Part shown: positions 62,514 to 64,000 of the stretch, piece after piece
Layout: each line of letters starts with the position of its first letter
How positions within the stretch are numbered: position 1 is the stretch's first letter
NCBI GenBank assembly: GCA_034509425.1
Contig: JAVTVJ010000303.1
Span: forward strand, 1 to 64,000
Length of the DNA: 64,000 bases
Direction of reading: 5' to 3'
Origin: Eopsaltria australis
Lineage: Eukaryota > Chordata > Aves > Passeriformes > Petroicidae
Notes under the pieces: generated by a model
Seen by the model: the letters and a program-made list of their open reading frames with translations, nothing else
What the model was told of the DNA's origin: nothing
Databases searched by the model: none
Made by a program: the position numbers and the translations under genes

Positions 62514-64000
62514 CTGCACAGGAGAGAGGGGAGAAGGTGAGATGTGCCTGACATGGTTTGACTTTCACCTGCAGAGCTGAGCATGCATTTCTGTTGAAAG
62601 AATTGACCTACCAACCCCAGACTTCTGCTCTTGGATTAAAAAAACCTGGTCTCCCTTTGCCAGCCAGCTCACTCATAGGTCTGTGCTTGCCATCCCTATG
62701 TCTCATATAGATGGGAGCTTGGAATCAGCAGCCAGAGGAGTTCTGCCAAGAAGCACGGTTTAGAATAAGCCTGAAAAGCCTTTGGTATTTGGAAGCAGTA
62801 AATGCGAGCAAAACAACCATGGAACACCTCTTGATAAGAGCACCCAGGCACAGCCAAGGGTGAAGCCAGGATTAGAAGAGCTGGGATGTGATTTTTTTTT
62901 TTGCTCAAGCTCCCCTTCAGGATCTGGGTGCCTGATGAACAACAGCTTCTTACTAGCCAGCAGCAAAACAGGAGCACTCAGGTGTAGGTAGTTGGTGACG
63001 TGCAGCATCTCTGTAGGGTTTTTCAGCTAGAAAAGAAGACGATTATTTGAATTTTAAGAGAAAGTAAACAGCTTGCTCCAGGCAATGTAGTGGCAAGGCT
63101 AGAAGCAGAGTCCTAGGGCACTTCCCTCTGCTTTGTACGGCCCATCACATACATGGCATAGTGACTCCCCATCCGTGTGCCAGCAGAAATTCACCAAGTC
63201 TGGAAAGAAGTCAGTGACAAGGCAGAGGACAAGAAAATCTGGCCCAGGATCTCTGAATCGCAGCCTTGTGCACTAATGCACTTTCTCTGCAAAGGCGTAC
63301 GCTAGCATAGCAGAGGGCCAGGTTAGGCACTACAAATCCTGAGTTCCAGGAGACTCGGGGGTGCCATCCGCTCCAAGTGCAACTGACAATTACTTTGATA
63401 GCAAAAGTTGCTGCCACAGAATCTGCTGTGCAAAGCACCCGGCAGTGTCTGCTCCACAGAGGCTGTGACCTGTGTTAGCAGACGTCATGGGACCCACACT
63501 CCTGCGTAACATCTCCTGGCACAGTACAAGTACAACCTCCTCCTTCAGGCACTCACCTTCCCAGACATCCTGCTGAGACAGAGAGCTGTGTCTGGATTGG
63601 ATTCCACCTTGGATCCAGGTAGGAAGGGCTGATTTTCGGAGCAGTGGAATTGCATGCATACTTCTGGAAGTTGCTTTTATTTCAAGTCATGCCAAGTGGT
63701 GTGTAATTGAGCCATGCCCCAAACATGTAACTCAGCACATGCAGACACTCTGCCCAGGCTTTTACCAGGGCATTCGTTTCAGTGTTGAATGGTGATTTCT
63801 CATAGGCAAAGCCAATCTGTTCCTCTAAACCAAGGAATTCCAGCCCAGGTACCTTCTAAAATGTAAAATCTGACTTGCCCAACCATCAGCCAATAAATTC
63901 TCCAAACCCCCTACAAAGGGAGGTAAAAATTCATTGACATTCAATTTACCAGGAAGTCATTCCACTGATGAATGAGTTTTTTCTTTTCTTCTCAAGAATG
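62514..64000 (-). other. SHROOM3: SHROOM3 intron upstream of the PDZ exon (partial)
   Basis: This is the intron that ends in the polypyrimidine acceptor just right of 62513. It continues off the window towards the first coding exon. It has short frames only, a T-run at about 62892-62902, and a possible old SINE relic at about 63058-63130. I see no exon encoding the start of the PDZ domain. Confidence 0.75.
63058..63130 (-). mobile_element. Possible old SINE relic (MIR-like)
   Basis: AGTAAACAGCTTGCTCCAGG, then GTAGTGGCAAGGCTAGAAGCAGAGTCCTAGG, echoes the MIR reverse-complement words for 'TTAAGTGACTTGCCCAAGG', 'AGTGGCAGAGCTGGAA' and 'ACCCAGG'. It is short and very diverged, so this is weak. Confidence 0.25.

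Overview
The window is vertebrate nuclear DNA, most likely from a bird and possibly a passerine. The evidence for a bird is a truncated CR1 LINE of avian type (about 42.76-42.97 kb), a solo ERV LTR (45.45-46.05 kb), sparse repeats, and widely spaced exons in otherwise non-coding sequence. No bacterial, phage, plasmid or CRISPR content is visible. Most open frames in the window behave like chance frames.

Nearly all of the window lies inside one gene, SHROOM3, transcribed on the minus strand (right to left). Two coding exons are clear. One at 62359-62513 encodes the C-terminal two thirds of the PDZ domain. One at 1576-1707 encodes the conserved segment after the PDZ, with the Shroom-family motif RPHSWH and the SHROOM3-type SMMQISQG and WHQSYHS. 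Both have good splice sites, and their phases match (2/2), so they can join directly across a 60,651-base intron. The first PDZ exon lies beyond the right edge. The large central exon and the ASD1/ASD2 exons lie beyond the left edge.

The long intron holds several CpG-rich patches: about 10.0-10.35, 22.6-23.5, 34.93-35.1, 47.57-47.66, 50.4-50.73 and 53.57-54.0 kb. Three of them carry a minus-strand splice donor and look like internal promoters or first exons. The 53.8-54.14 kb patch has a TATA-like box, no upstream ATG, a strong-context ATG and a near-perfect donor. The 34.97-35.08 kb patch has a coding-like frame whose donor phase fits the 1.7 kb SHROOM3 exon. The 22.6-23.5 kb island has a GTGAGT donor and three 19-base tandem repeats. 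Such promoters would make Shroom3 proteins without a PDZ domain; a PDZ-less short isoform is described in mouse. These are inferences, and transcript data would decide them.

Repeats are the CR1 fragment, the solo LTR with a perfect 5-base target duplication, one or two old MIR-like SINE relics, a few simple repeats, and a strong G-quadruplex motif on the transcribed-sense strand. The rest is ordinary intronic DNA in which I see no gene.
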